The notes under the pieces are model-generated. The model was not told the DNA's origin, made no database searches, and was given only the letters and a program-made list of their open reading frames with translations. A stretch of DNA of 48,351 nucleotides. Origin: Bacillota bacterium. Lineage in GTDB: Bacteria; Bacillota; Sulfobacillia; RBS10-35; JAJYVN01. The position numbers and the translations under genes were made by a program. Below are positions 26,822 through 35,122 of the stretch, piece by piece. Location: NCBI GenBank assembly GCA_021803205.1, contig JAJZMB010000139.1, positions 1 through 48,351 of the forward strand, given 5' to 3'. The first letter of the stretch is position 1; each line of letters starts with the position of its first letter.

Positions 26822-27394
26822 TCAGCCGCGCACGCGCCGCCACAGGGCCTGCGCCCCGGAGACGGTCGCGCGTACGATGGACCGCACACCGCCCGGAGCC
26901 GGACCATTGGGCACGGGCAGGGTAACCTGCACCGTGTGGGCCGCGCCCCTGACGGCAGCGGGAGGTACCGGTTGAACGGCAACCGGGGCGTAACCCGCCG
27001 GACGCTGCATACCCAGTTGGTCGACCGCCTCCGACTCGATGCGCTGCGGGCTCTGCAACTCGGCCAACTGCGCCACCAATCGGCGGTTCTGCCCCTGCAG
27101 GTGCTGAATCTGGGTGCGCGTGCCGTCCACGGCGAACTGCTCCTGAGCTACCGCGATGCTGCCCGATGCCGCCGCCGCGGCCATGGCGCCCGCCAGGACG
27201 ATCGCCAAGAGGCCCCGGCGCGGATCCGTACCCGTGCGGGGGCGGGTCCGCGGGCGGGGGAATGGCGGTGCGGCGGGCCGCGGCACCCCAACCCCGGACG
27301 GACGTCGCAGGGGCCCACCAAGGTCGGGGACGGGTACGGCGGAATCCCGGCTGATCCAGTGGAGCCGTTCGGCTTCGGTCTGCATCGCCGACAT
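26822..27394 (-). CDS. ftsL: FtsL-like septum protein
   Basis: The 190-residue protein is a type II bitopic membrane protein. A long Pro/Arg-rich cytoplasmic tail of ~60 residues is followed by one helix (GLLAIVLAGAMAAAAASG), a coiled coil (TQIQHLQGQNRRLVAQLAEL) and a variable tail. This is the FtsL/DivIC architecture, and the place between rsmH and ftsI is the usual ftsL site. FtsL recruits and activates FtsW-FtsI. ATG 27394 lies one base after the rsmH stop, with GGGGGGAG upstream. Sequence identity in this family is low, so the call rests on architecture and position. A 283-base gap without a gene separates it from ftsI. Confidence 0.8.
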   Translation of the reverse strand: MSAMQTEAERLHWISRDSAVPVPDLGGPLRRPSGVGVPRPAAPPFPRPRTRPRTGTDPRRGLLAIVLAGAMAAAAASGSIAVAQEQFAVDGTRTQIQHLQGQNRRLVAQLAELQSPQRIESEAVDQLGMQRPAGYAPVAVQPVPPAAVRGAAHTVQVTLPVPNGPAPGGVRSIVRATVSGAQALWRRVRG

Positions 27395-27395
27395 C

Positions 27396-28694
27396 CTACT
27401 CCCCCCTCCGCTGGTGCAGAACCGGGCCACTGCGCCTGTCGGACGCCCGCCGGGCCTCGGCCAGCCGGCGGTACGGGCGTATCCGCACGGAACCGGCCGG
27501 CCGGGCGACGTAGAGCGTGTCGGCCAGCGAGGGGAGACCCGAAGGGCCGAGCCTGCCCTCGGCGACCTTCGCCGTCGCGGGCGACTCCAGCGAGAGCAGA
27601 CCCGCCAGGACTGCGGCGAGTCCGCCATGGGGCAGCACGGGTGGCACCGGCGCGACGCAGTCGGTCGCGGGCGGCGGTTCGTCCTCCCGCCTGGCCCCCG
27701 CGTCCAGCTGGGGCACAACGAGCCCTCCCTGCACAGGGTGCGGCGGGACCCCCAGGCGCAGAGCCGCCCGCAGTTTGGCGCTTCGGGCACGGGGGTTCAT
27801 CGCCGCCTCCGCAGCCGTGGGCTGCAGCGGGCGTTGCAGCAACGGACGCATCGTCGGCAAGGCCCCGCAACGGCAGACCGGCCAGTCCGGCGGGCAGGTG
27901 CAGCCGGCGGCCAATTCTCGCAGCACGTGCTTCACGATCCGATCCTCCAGGGAGTGGAAGGACAAAGCCACCAACCGCCCGCCCGGCTCCAAGCGCGCCG
28001 CAGCCGCACGGACACCCGCCTCCACCGCCCCGAGTTCATTGTTGACGGCGATGCGCAGGGCCTGAAAGGTGCGGCGGGCAGGATGCGGCCCATCCTTGCG
28101 CGCACCTGCGGGTACGGCAGCCTTGATCACCTCGACCAGTTCCCCCGTGGTCGCGATGAGGCCACGCTCCTGACGCCGGCGGACAATGAAGGCGGCAATC
28201 CGCCGGCTCCACCGCTCCTGGCCGAAGTTGTGGATGATCTCAGCCAATTCGTCCTCAGACAATCCGTTGACCAGATGATAGGCCGTGGTACGCTGGCTCG
28301 GATCCATGCGCATGTCCAGCGGCGCGTCCTCCCGATAACTGAATCCACGCTCCGCGCGGTCCAACTGGGCGCTGGACACCCCGAAATCAAAGAGCACACC
28401 GGCGACCGTCTCCACCCCGAGCTGATCGAGCACGGCCCCCAGAGCGGCAAAATTCGCCTGGACGATGTGCAGCCGGACGCCGGCATCCTCCGCCACCGGA
28501 CGAAGCCGCGCCTCGATCCAAGAACAGGCGTCGGGGTCGCGATCGATCGCGATCAGCCGACCGCCGGGCGCGATGCGCGCCAGAATGGCGGACGCATGGC
28601 CGCCAAACCCCACAGTCGCGTCCACCAGTGTCCCCCCCGCCTGAGGACGCAGGTACTCCAGAACCTCGGCGGACATCACCGGCCGGTGCGGCAC
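27396..28694 (-). CDS. rsmH: 16S rRNA (cytosine-1402-N4)-methyltransferase with a C-terminal extension
   Basis: RsmH (MraW) methylates C1402 of 16S rRNA. The core has VPHRPVMSAEVLEYLRP, the SAM motif LVDATVGFGGHASAIL, LFDFGVSSAQLD, GFSYREDAPLDMRMD, and FHSLEDRIVKHVL, and ends with NPRARSAKLRAALRL, where the family normally stops at about 310 residues. Here another ~110 residues follow in frame, Pro-rich with one hydrophobic stretch (GGLAAVLAGLLSLESPATAK). The start is taken as GTG 28694 just before PHRPVM; an ATG six codons later is possible. One base separates its stop from ftsL. Confidence 0.93.
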   Translation of the reverse strand: MPHRPVMSAEVLEYLRPQAGGTLVDATVGFGGHASAILARIAPGGRLIAIDRDPDACSWIEARLRPVAEDAGVRLHIVQANFAALGAVLDQLGVETVAGVLFDFGVSSAQLDRAERGFSYREDAPLDMRMDPSQRTTAYHLVNGLSEDELAEIIHNFGQERWSRRIAAFIVRRRQERGLIATTGELVEVIKAAVPAGARKDGPHPARRTFQALRIAVNNELGAVEAGVRAAAARLEPGGRLVALSFHSLEDRIVKHVLRELAAGCTCPPDWPVCRCGALPTMRPLLQRPLQPTAAEAAMNPRARSAKLRAALRLGVPPHPVQGGLVVPQLDAGARREDEPPPATDCVAPVPPVLPHGGLAAVLAGLLSLESPATAKVAEGRLGPSGLPSLADTLYVARPAGSVRIRPYRRLAEARRASDRRSGPVLHQRRGE

Positions 28695-28870
28695 TGCAGC
28701 GGCGCCCTGTCCGGCGGTGAGACCGGGAGCCCTGTCTCCTTCCCCGACCGACCCCCGCCCGGCGACCGGCCGCCCGGACCTCCCCCGCCGCTTCTCCGCC
28801 GCGTCCTCGGAGCGATCGCGCACACCCGTCACCCCCTGAGCTTGGTCGGTGTCCCGGCGGGCTAAGCCCG

Positions 28871-29308
28871 TCAGAAGCTGAGGCCGCCCATCCGCTCGGC
28901 GATCTCCGCATAGGTCGCATCCGCTTCCCGCACGTACCGTTCCCAGGCCGCGGGCTGCCACACCTCCACCCGCGACGAGACGCCGACGATCACGCCCTCG
29001 CGGTCCAGACCGGCGTACGTCCGCAGGGGTGCCGGGAGGAGCACCCTCCCCTGGGCGTCCGGACGGCACTCCGCCGCCCCGGCAAAAAACAGGCGCACAA
29101 AGGCGCGCGCATCCTTCTGCGTGATCGGCAGGGCCCGCAGCTTGGCCTCCAGCACTGTCCATTCCGCCCCGGGATACAGAAAGAGACAGTTGTCCAACCC
29201 CTTGGTGGCCACAAAGGCGGGACCCAGTTCCTCGCGGATGCGGGCAGGCAGGGTGAGCCGACCCTTTTCGTCGATGGTGTGGCGGTACTCGCCCATCAAG
29301 CCGTTCAT
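28871..29308 (-). CDS. mraZ: transcriptional regulator MraZ
   Basis: MraZ is an AbrB-fold DNA-binding protein that forms rings and controls the division and cell-wall cluster. The 145-residue protein has both halves of the duplicated fold: GEYRHTIDEKGRLTLPARIR near the N-terminus, and RPDAQGRVLLPAPLRTYAGL in the middle, each with the DxKGR/DxQGR-like motif. ATG 29308 follows AAGGGGG by about 7 bases. It is the first gene of the cluster and has a five-unit operator directly upstream, so it probably controls its own promoter. Confidence 0.95.
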   Translation of the reverse strand: MNGLMGEYRHTIDEKGRLTLPARIREELGPAFVATKGLDNCLFLYPGAEWTVLEAKLRALPITQKDARAFVRLFFAGAAECRPDAQGRVLLPAPLRTYAGLDREGVIVGVSSRVEVWQPAAWERYVREADATYAEIAERMGGLSF

Positions 29309-29392
29309 GCCCGCACCCCCTTCGGGCAGCCGCCTGGAGCTGACTCCGGCCGCCGACCACGGGTCGTCCCCCACCGCGCCCCTGCGGATCCG

Positions 29393-29436
29393 CCACTTGC
29401 CCCCACTTCACTCCACTTTGCCCCACCATACTCCAC
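29393..29436 (-). promoter_or_regulatory. MraZ operator: five GTGG boxes with 10-bp period
   Basis: On the minus strand GTGG occurs five times at exact 10-base steps (plus-strand CCAC at 29393, 29403, 29413, 29423, 29433). Several units extend to AAGTGG, close to the AAAGTGG-type MraZ box known from other bacteria. The array lies 85-128 bases upstream of mraZ. One turn per unit fits binding by successive subunits of an MraZ ring on one DNA face. Confidence 0.85.
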
Positions 29437-29983
29437 AGCGAAATGTGTTCCTGCCTTTTCAAGGAGGGGCCGGATACAGTTTTTTGCGGCAGTGGGATCG
29501 TGCGGAACTGCAGGGGGATATCTTCCACCAGATGTCGCCCCGCGAACAGGGCGACGCACTACATGGAGGCGCCGGAGGAGATGCGCGGCCCGCAGCCGTT
29601 GTTCCACCGCCCGCGACGCCCCCGCTGCGGCCGGCGGCGCCGGCACGCGGGGCAGTGCGGCGCGCAGTTGCCCTGATGCAGGGCCGAGGGAAGGGCTGCG
29701 CCAGACCAGCGGGCGGCCCCGCGGTGGCAGGAGGGCTCTCGACAAAATCCGGTTGCCCGTGGCTCCGTCGGCGCCCCGGAGCCACGATTCTTCGTTGCCG
29801 GCAGTGCTCCAGTACCGACGGGAGCGGCTTTGGCGGGTTTCTGGGCGACGCGGCAGGGTCCCGGCAAAGTCACGTCAGGGCAGGTGCCCACCACCAGCGC
29901 TTGTGGGTCACGACCGTCCGGGCCCCCCGCCGCTTGGCCCACTGGACGACTTTGCCGGGTCCCTGGCGACGCGGCTCCGCACG
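29437..29983. other. gene-free region with two long inverted repeats
   Basis: About 550 bases upstream of mraZ and of the tRNA promoter hold no convincing gene. CGTGGCTCCG (29758-29767) pairs with CGGAGCCACG (29777-29786) around a 9-base loop. AGGGTCCCGGCAAAGTC (29855-29871) is the reverse complement, with one mismatch, of 29948-29964, enclosing 76 bases. The block GGCGACGCGGC appears beside both arms as a direct repeat. A promoter for mraZ is expected here, but no clear -35/-10 pair at 17 bases was found. Confidence 0.5.
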
Positions 29984-30012
29984 TTGACTTCGGGGCATGC
30001 CCACCGTACAAT
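29984..30012 (+). promoter_or_regulatory. promoter of tRNA-Ala
   Basis: TTGACT (29984-29989) and TACAAT (30007-30012) are separated by exactly 17 bases; each is 5/6 to consensus. The start would be near 30019, about 23 bases before the tRNA. Confidence 0.75.
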
Positions 30013-30041
30013 CCGGAAGCGGCTTCGACCGCCGACAGCTC

Positions 30042-30117
30042 GGGGATGTAGCTCAGTCGGGAGAGCGCTGCCCTCGCATGGCAGAGGCCAGGGGTTCGAA
30101 TCCCCTCATCTCCACCA
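30042..30117 (+). tRNA. tRNA-Ala (anticodon CGC)
   Basis: The 76-base gene folds as a full cloverleaf. The acceptor stem is GGGGATG with CATCTCC and contains the G3:U70 pair that identifies alanine tRNAs. The anticodon stem CTGCC/GGCAG encloses CTCGCAT, so the anticodon is CGC (30075-30077), reading GCG. The T arm has GGTTCGAATCC, and CCA is encoded. GCG is a heavily used codon in this GC-rich genome. Confidence 0.97.
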
Positions 30118-30334
30118 GTTATACATACGCCGGCACCGCCGGATAGGGCTGGACCTCCCGGACCGCGTGGTGCGGGGGGTTCTCGCTGTTTTTGAGTGCC
30201 CCTGCCGGCGGCGCGGTTCCGCGTCCACCGGGCCGCTGCGGCGCCTGCGGGAATGTGAACCGGCGTGCGGCGGTGCGGGCCGGGCGGTGCGTGTGGCGGC
30301 CAAGCCGCGATCGGCCGAGTGGAGAGGCGATGGC

Positions 30335-31369
30335 GTGCAACTCGGCATCTTCTGCACCTTGGACCATTACCCCGATCTCGGGATTCCGCCGCGAGGGATG
30401 TACCGCCGGGCCATCGAGGAGGCCGTCCTCGCCGAGGATGTCGGCCTGGAATCCTTCTGGATCACCGAGCATCATTTTTCTGACTACGGCATCGTACCGG
30501 AACCCTCACTGCTGCTTTGCGCCATCGCCGAACGAACGGAGCGCCTGCGCCTGGGCACCGCAACCGCGGTGTTGCCCTTCGACCATCCCCTGCGCGCGGC
30601 GGAACGCTATGCGCTTCTCGATCAGCTGAGCGGCGGCCGCCTGGAGTTCGGCGCTGGCGCGGGCTATCTCCAATACGAGTTCGCCGGCTTCGGACTCGAC
30701 CCCGCGGAGCGGCGCACGCGCTTCGATGAAACACTGGCGGTGATCCGCCGGGCGTGGGCAGGGGGCCCAGTCGCCTATGCCGGGCGCCACATCCACGTCG
30801 ATTCCCCGCCCCTCAACGTCCGTCCGCTGCAGGCGGGCGGTCCGCCGATACATATCGGCGTGACCCGGCCGCAAGCAGCCCACTTCATCGGCCGCCAAGG
30901 GCACCGGCTCGCCATCGTCCCATACATCGCACTCCGGAATCCGGACGAACTGGCCGACGTTATCGGCGCCTATCGCGCCGCTCTTCCCGCGGGCGCCGTG
31001 GGTGAAGTCAGCGCCGTCTTTCACTGTTTTTGCGGGGCGGGACCCGGCGATCCCGACCGCGCGGCCGCCGAATCCGCCCTGCAGCACTATCTGCGCACGC
31101 GCGTGGTGCCTGGCGCGCGGTACACGGGAGACGCCATCTGCCGTGATTTCGTACTCATCGGCGATGCGACGGCGGTGGAGGCACGGCTCAGCGCGTATGC
31201 GGCCATGGGTGTCGACCGGGCACTGCTGCTCACGTCGTTTGGAGGGCTCGCACCGAGCGCCGTCTCAGCCTCCCTGCAGCGCCTGGGAGGCCTCGCGACC
31301 CCCCTAGCGCGCCGCGGGCCGGCATCCGGAAGCCCCGCCCACCGCCCGGGGCCCCGCGCCGCGCCCTGA
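30335..31369 (+). CDS. LLM-class (luciferase-like) flavin-dependent oxidoreductase
   Basis: A GTG start after GGAGAGG opens a 344-residue TIM-barrel protein of the bacterial luciferase family. It starts QLGIFCTLDHYPDLG and contains AEDVGLESFWITEHHFSDYG, LRLGTATAVLPFDHPLRAAE, LDQLSGGRLEFGAGAGYLQY and FDETLAVIRRAW, all typical of LLM monooxygenases that use FMNH2 or F420. The C-terminal ~30 residues are Pro/Gly-rich and probably disordered. The substrate is unknown. It stands alone 217 bases after the tRNA; the next gene is on the other strand. Confidence 0.88.
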   Translation: MQLGIFCTLDHYPDLGIPPRGMYRRAIEEAVLAEDVGLESFWITEHHFSDYGIVPEPSLLLCAIAERTERLRLGTATAVLPFDHPLRAAERYALLDQLSGGRLEFGAGAGYLQYEFAGFGLDPAERRTRFDETLAVIRRAWAGGPVAYAGRHIHVDSPPLNVRPLQAGGPPIHIGVTRPQAAHFIGRQGHRLAIVPYIALRNPDELADVIGAYRAALPAGAVGEVSAVFHCFCGAGPGDPDRAAAESALQHYLRTRVVPGARYTGDAICRDFVLIGDATAVEARLSAYAAMGVDRALLLTSFGGLAPSAVSASLQRLGGLATPLARRGPASGSPAHRPGPRAAP

Positions 31370-31503
31370 AACCGGGCCGGATCCCGGGAAGCCGTCGGTG
31401 TCACCCCGCCGCAAGACTGGCTTCGCCATAGGTGGCTGGCCCTTCGGCGGCGGAATTGCACGGGATCGCCACGGACGGCTGGTCTCGCCGCACCAGCCCG
31501 CAC

Positions 31504-31710
31504 CTATTCAAGCACGGGCGATCCTTCAGCGTGGGAACTGTCGTCGTCGGTCGCCGGCGGATCCGTCAGCCCCTGCAGCACATCCGGGGTGCGCTGGCTC
31601 CAACCGCATGTGCATTCCAGTAGCCCATCGTCGTCCGCGAATCGCAGCGCCGCCCCGCAACGCGGGCAGGCGTGCGCAGGCGGCTGCACTCTGGCCGGGA
31701 CTACCACCAC
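31504..31710 (-). CDS. small zinc-ribbon protein
   Basis: A 68-residue protein with a GTG start and GGAGGG-type ribosome-binding site. It has CPRCGAALRFADDDG followed by LECTCGW: two Cys pairs separated by ~14 residues, the layout of a zinc ribbon. The Asp/Ser-rich tail is probably disordered. No partner is evident. It lies about 490 bases beyond the ilvB stop, so it is not clearly in that operon. Small zinc-ribbon proteins often bind nucleic acid or basal machinery, but nothing here specifies the role. Confidence 0.6.
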   Translation of the reverse strand: MVVVPARVQPPAHACPRCGAALRFADDDGLLECTCGWSQRTPDVLQGLTDPPATDDDSSHAEGSPVLE

Positions 31711-32198
31711 GTCCCCATCCCTCCCTCACCGGACTCAGTCTGCCCGCGACCTGAGGTGGCGGCGAGTGGACAAAGCCGCCGGTTACGGCGACGCATGGGC
31801 CCTTCAGTCAGTGGACACGCGACGCGGCGGCGCCGCGGCGGCAAGTCCGCCCGCTGGCGGGCGCGCCCGTTGGCGCGCAGCCGCCTGGGAGGGTGCTCAA
31901 GCATCGGCTTCCGCAGCGGCCGCGAAGCGGAAACCCTTGGCGGACAAGGATCATTGGGAAAATAACCTAACCTCGCAGCGGTGGACTCTTGGGGAGACGA
32001 CCGCGCCGGGGTATCCTGGAGGCAGAGGGTTCGGCCAGCCGCCGCTGTCCACCGGGTGGATGCGTGACGCATCCGCACCCACGCTGGCAGAGGACGACAG
32101 AGAACATGCGAGGCGGCGCGCGATGCGCCACCCCGCATGTTCTCTGTCCCGGATAGCCGTGCCGTGCAAGCCTGTGACCGCTGCGACACGCGACGCTC
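31711..32198. other. gene-free region downstream of ilvB
   Basis: These 488 bases have no credible gene. They include an AT-richer patch near 31960-31985 (unusual for this genome), a small palindrome GGATGCG-TGA-CGCATCC (32058-32074), and the 15-bp hairpin listed separately. Confidence 0.45.
32096..32148 (-). terminator. 15-bp hairpin beyond ilvB
   Basis: GACAGAGAACATGCG (32096-32110) is the exact complement of CGCATGTTCTCTGTC (32134-32148). The 23-base loop has its own GGCG/CGCC stem. It starts about 50 bases after the ilvB stop. There is no T-run after it. Likely the transcript end of ilvB; inferred. Confidence 0.55.
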
Positions 32199-33929
32199 CT
32201 ACACCCGCATCTGCTTGGCCGCGGGCCGGACGATCATGCCGTCCAGCGCCTTGCCGGCCGGAACGATCGGCCAGCAGTTCTCATCGGCCACCTGCTCCAC
32301 CTCGACCAACACCGGGCCCGGGAGTTCCACCGCGCGCCTGATGACGTCGTCCAGTTCGTCGCCCCTGCCCGTGCGCATGGCGGCAATGCCGTATGCCTCT
32401 GCCAACTTCACATAGTCGGGACTGGAGATGGCCGAGTAACTGTAGCGCTCCTGGTGAAACATCTCCTGCCACTGGCGGACCATGCCGAGATGACCGTTGT
32501 TGAAGATCACGATCTTGAGCGGGAGATCGTGCTCGCGCACCACCGCCAGTTCCTGCAGCGTCATTTGAAACGACCCGTCGCCGGTCATACACACCACGCT
32601 GTCCCCGGGTCGCGCCACCTGGGCGCCGATGGCCGCCGGCAGCCCGAAACCCATGGTCCCCAAGCCGCCCGAGGTGATGAACTGGCCGATGCGCTCGAAA
32701 GGATAGTACTGGGCGGCCCACATCTGGTGCTGCCCCACGTCGGTGACCACGATGGCCTGGCCGCGGGTGGCGCGGTAGATCGCCTGCACCGTGTCCGGTC
32801 CAGAGATGCGACCGTTGCTGAACCGCTCGCGGGGATATCCGAACGGCCGCCCGTCCTCCGGCCTCATGTCCGCATCGATCTCCGGCAGCCAGGGGTGCCG
32901 CACCGAACATCCGGCCAGCCGCGGCAACAGCAGGGAGAGCGTCTGACGCACGTCGCCCACCAGAGCCACGCAGGCCTCCACGTTCTTGCCGATCTCCGCC
33001 CGGTCGATGTCCAGGTGGAGAATCTTCGCCCGCGGGGCAAAGCCGCGCAGCGCACCCGTCACGCGATCGTCGAACCGCACGCCGACGCCCACCAGCAGAT
33101 CCGTTTGGGTGGTGGCGATGTTGGCAACGGGCGTTCCGTGCATGCCCATCATCCCCAGGTGGGCGGGATGGCTGCCCGGAATGGCGCCCAGCCCCATCAA
33201 CGTCGAGATCACCGGGCACCCCAGCGCCTCCGCGAGTGCCAACACCTCGGCCTGGGCGCGGGATTTGACCACTCCGCCGCCGATCATCAACAGGGGGCGT
33301 TCGGCTTGCTCCAGGGCCCTCACGGCGCGTTCAAAATCATCTTCGGACGGTGCGGGCGTCGTCGGCCGGTACCCGCGGATCCTCGGCACGCCCACCGGCC
33401 ATTCCGCCGCCCCGTGCCCAGCCGTGAGGTTCTTGGGCAAATCCACCACAACCGGTCCAGGACGGCCCGTACCGGCGATGTGAAACGCCTCGTGCAGTAC
33501 ACGCGGGATTTCGCCCGTCTCGCGCACCAGGTAGCTGTGCTTGACGACCGGCATCGTCATGCCGATGGTGTCGGCCTCCTGAAAGGCGTCGCTGCCCAGC
33601 AGCGGCAGACCGACCTGGCCGGTCAGGGCCACTATGCCGATCGAATCCATGTGCGCGTTCGCCAGTCCCGTCAGCAGATTGGTGGCGCCGGGACCGGAGG
33701 TGGCGATGCACACCCCGACCCGGCCTCCGGCCCGGGCGAAGCCGTCTGCGGCATGAGCAGCCCCCTGCTCGTGGCGCATCAGGTAGTGCTGGATCGCCGA
33801 GCCGTGCAGGGCGTCGTAGACGGGCAGGATGGCCCCGCCGGGATGACCGAATACGGTGTCCGCGCCCTCCCGCAGGAGCCCCTGGACCACCATTTCCGCA
33901 CCCGTGCCCGCAATTCGTTCACCGCCCAT
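32199..33929 (-). CDS. ilvB: acetolactate synthase, large (catalytic) subunit
   Basis: It makes acetolactate or acetohydroxybutyrate for valine, leucine and isoleucine, using ThDP, Mg2+ and FAD. The 576-residue protein has the catalytic Glu54 in MRHEQGAAHAADGFARAG, ATSGPGATNLLTGLANAH, the quinone/herbicide-site region LLGSDAFQEADTIG, the central FAD domain with GVGVRFDDRVTG, and the ThDP motif GDGSFQMTLQELA ... IFNNGHLGMVRQWQ. ATG 33929 follows GGGGG by 11 bases; a GTG one codon earlier is possible. A promoter lies at 34014-34042. The regulatory subunit gene ilvN, which is usually adjacent, is not in this window, and neither is ilvC. Confidence 0.95.
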   Translation of the reverse strand: MGGERIAGTGAEMVVQGLLREGADTVFGHPGGAILPVYDALHGSAIQHYLMRHEQGAAHAADGFARAGGRVGVCIATSGPGATNLLTGLANAHMDSIGIVALTGQVGLPLLGSDAFQEADTIGMTMPVVKHSYLVRETGEIPRVLHEAFHIAGTGRPGPVVVDLPKNLTAGHGAAEWPVGVPRIRGYRPTTPAPSEDDFERAVRALEQAERPLLMIGGGVVKSRAQAEVLALAEALGCPVISTLMGLGAIPGSHPAHLGMMGMHGTPVANIATTQTDLLVGVGVRFDDRVTGALRGFAPRAKILHLDIDRAEIGKNVEACVALVGDVRQTLSLLLPRLAGCSVRHPWLPEIDADMRPEDGRPFGYPRERFSNGRISGPDTVQAIYRATRGQAIVVTDVGQHQMWAAQYYPFERIGQFITSGGLGTMGFGLPAAIGAQVARPGDSVVCMTGDGSFQMTLQELAVVREHDLPLKIVIFNNGHLGMVRQWQEMFHQERYSYSAISSPDYVKLAEAYGIAAMRTGRGDELDDVIRRAVELPGPVLVEVEQVADENCWPIVPAGKALDGMIVRPAAKQMRV

Positions 33930-34013
33930 CACTCGTCGCCCCCTTTCCCAGTCCTGGCCCGGCTTCAAGGGCAGGCGCAAATTACCTGGCCTGCAACGAC
34001 CGGCACCACGTCC

Positions 34014-34042
34014 ATTAAATCGTGACCGCCGCCATCTGTCAC
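34014..34042 (-). promoter_or_regulatory. sigma-A-like promoter of ilvB
   Basis: On the minus strand, GTGACA (34042-34037), a 17-base spacer, and TTTAAT (34019-34014); both are 5/6 to consensus. The predicted start near 34007 leaves about 78 bases before ilvB. It makes ilvB independent of ilvE and leuB. Confidence 0.65.
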
Positions 34043-34158
34043 GTCCCTGCGCCCCCCGCCCTGATTCCCGGCCCCGCCCGCACGCCAGCGCACGGGGTGT
34101 CCGCCTCGCACACTCCGAACGCCAGGAACGGCGGACCCGCGCGGCGCACCCGCACGCA

Positions 34159-35031
34159 TCAGATCTCCACGCCCTGCTCCGCACACAGGGCGCGATAGCG
34201 CCCGATGAGCTCGGTTGTGATCGGCCCCGGCCGACCGGAACCGATCTTTCGGCCGTCGCACTCGACCACCGGGATGGCCTCTGCCGCGGTGCCGGTGAGG
34301 AAGCACTCGTCCGCGGTCCAGACATCAAGGCGGGTGAAGGGGGTCTCGCAGACCTCCATGCCGGCTGCGGCTGCGACCTCCATCACGGCCGCGCGTGTGA
34401 TCCCCTCCAGGATGCCGAGCCACAGCGGCGGCGTGATCAGGCGGCGACCCCTGACGATAAAGATGTTGTCGCCGGTACACTCCACAACCAGTCCCCGCTC
34501 GTCGAGCATGAGCACCTCGGCGTATCCCGCCTGGTTGGCCTCGATCTTGGCCAGGATGTTGTTGAGGTAGTTGAGGGACTTGATGCGCGGATTGAGTGCC
34601 TCGACGGCGTTGCGCCGCGTGGACACGGTCATCACGTGCATGCCGCGGCTGTACAATTCTTCGGGATAGAGGGCGATCGTGTCGGCGATGCAGACAACGG
34701 TGGCCCTGGGGCACTTGCGTGGATCCAGGCCCAGGTCGCCCGGTCCCCGCGACACCACCAGGCGGATGTATCCGTCCCGGATGGCGTTGCGCCGGCACGA
34801 TTCCAGGACGATGTCCCGCATCTCGGCCTCCAGCAGCGGGATCTCCAGCATGATCGCCTTGGCCGAGTCGTACAGGCGCGACAGGTGGGCCTCCAAACGG
34901 AAGACCCGCCCCCCGTAAGCGCGGATGCCTTCAAAGACCCCGTCGCCATAAAGGAATCCGTGGTCGAACACCGAGATCCTGGCCTCGCTCTTGGGGTAGA
35001 ACCGTCCGTCGACATAGACGAGCCGTTCCAA
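34159..35031 (-). CDS. ilvE: branched-chain amino acid aminotransferase (class IV)
   Basis: A PLP enzyme that interconverts valine, leucine and isoleucine with their 2-oxo acids. The 290-residue protein has VYVDGRFYPKSEARISVFDH, GDGVFEGIRAYGGRVFRLEAH, the PLP lysine in NPRIKSLNYLNNILAKIEA, and ECTGDNIFIVRG followed by GITRAAVME, the fold-type IV signature. It ends with TGTAAEAIPVV and DGRKIGSG. The start TTG 35031 is preferred because GAGGGGG lies 8 bases upstream; an upstream in-frame ATG lacks such a site. D-amino acid transaminase is the main alternative, but the neighbours ilvB and leuB favour IlvE. Confidence 0.9.
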   Translation of the reverse strand: MERLVYVDGRFYPKSEARISVFDHGFLYGDGVFEGIRAYGGRVFRLEAHLSRLYDSAKAIMLEIPLLEAEMRDIVLESCRRNAIRDGYIRLVVSRGPGDLGLDPRKCPRATVVCIADTIALYPEELYSRGMHVMTVSTRRNAVEALNPRIKSLNYLNNILAKIEANQAGYAEVLMLDERGLVVECTGDNIFIVRGRRLITPPLWLGILEGITRAAVMEVAAAAGMEVCETPFTRLDVWTADECFLTGTAAEAIPVVECDGRKIGSGRPGPITTELIGRYRALCAEQGVEI

Positions 35032-35122
35032 CTGCGATCCCCCTCGTCCGCGCATCGGCACCGCAGAGCCACGACCGTGACGGCACCCGTTCTCGGCGCG
35101 CGATCCCTCCGCGCCCCGAGGA

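Noticed and set aside
29425..29462. mraZ promoter made of TTGAAA (29457-29462) and TATGGT (29425-29430), minus strand
   Set aside because: The spacer is 26 bases, far from 16-18; kept only as AT-richer sequence near the operator.
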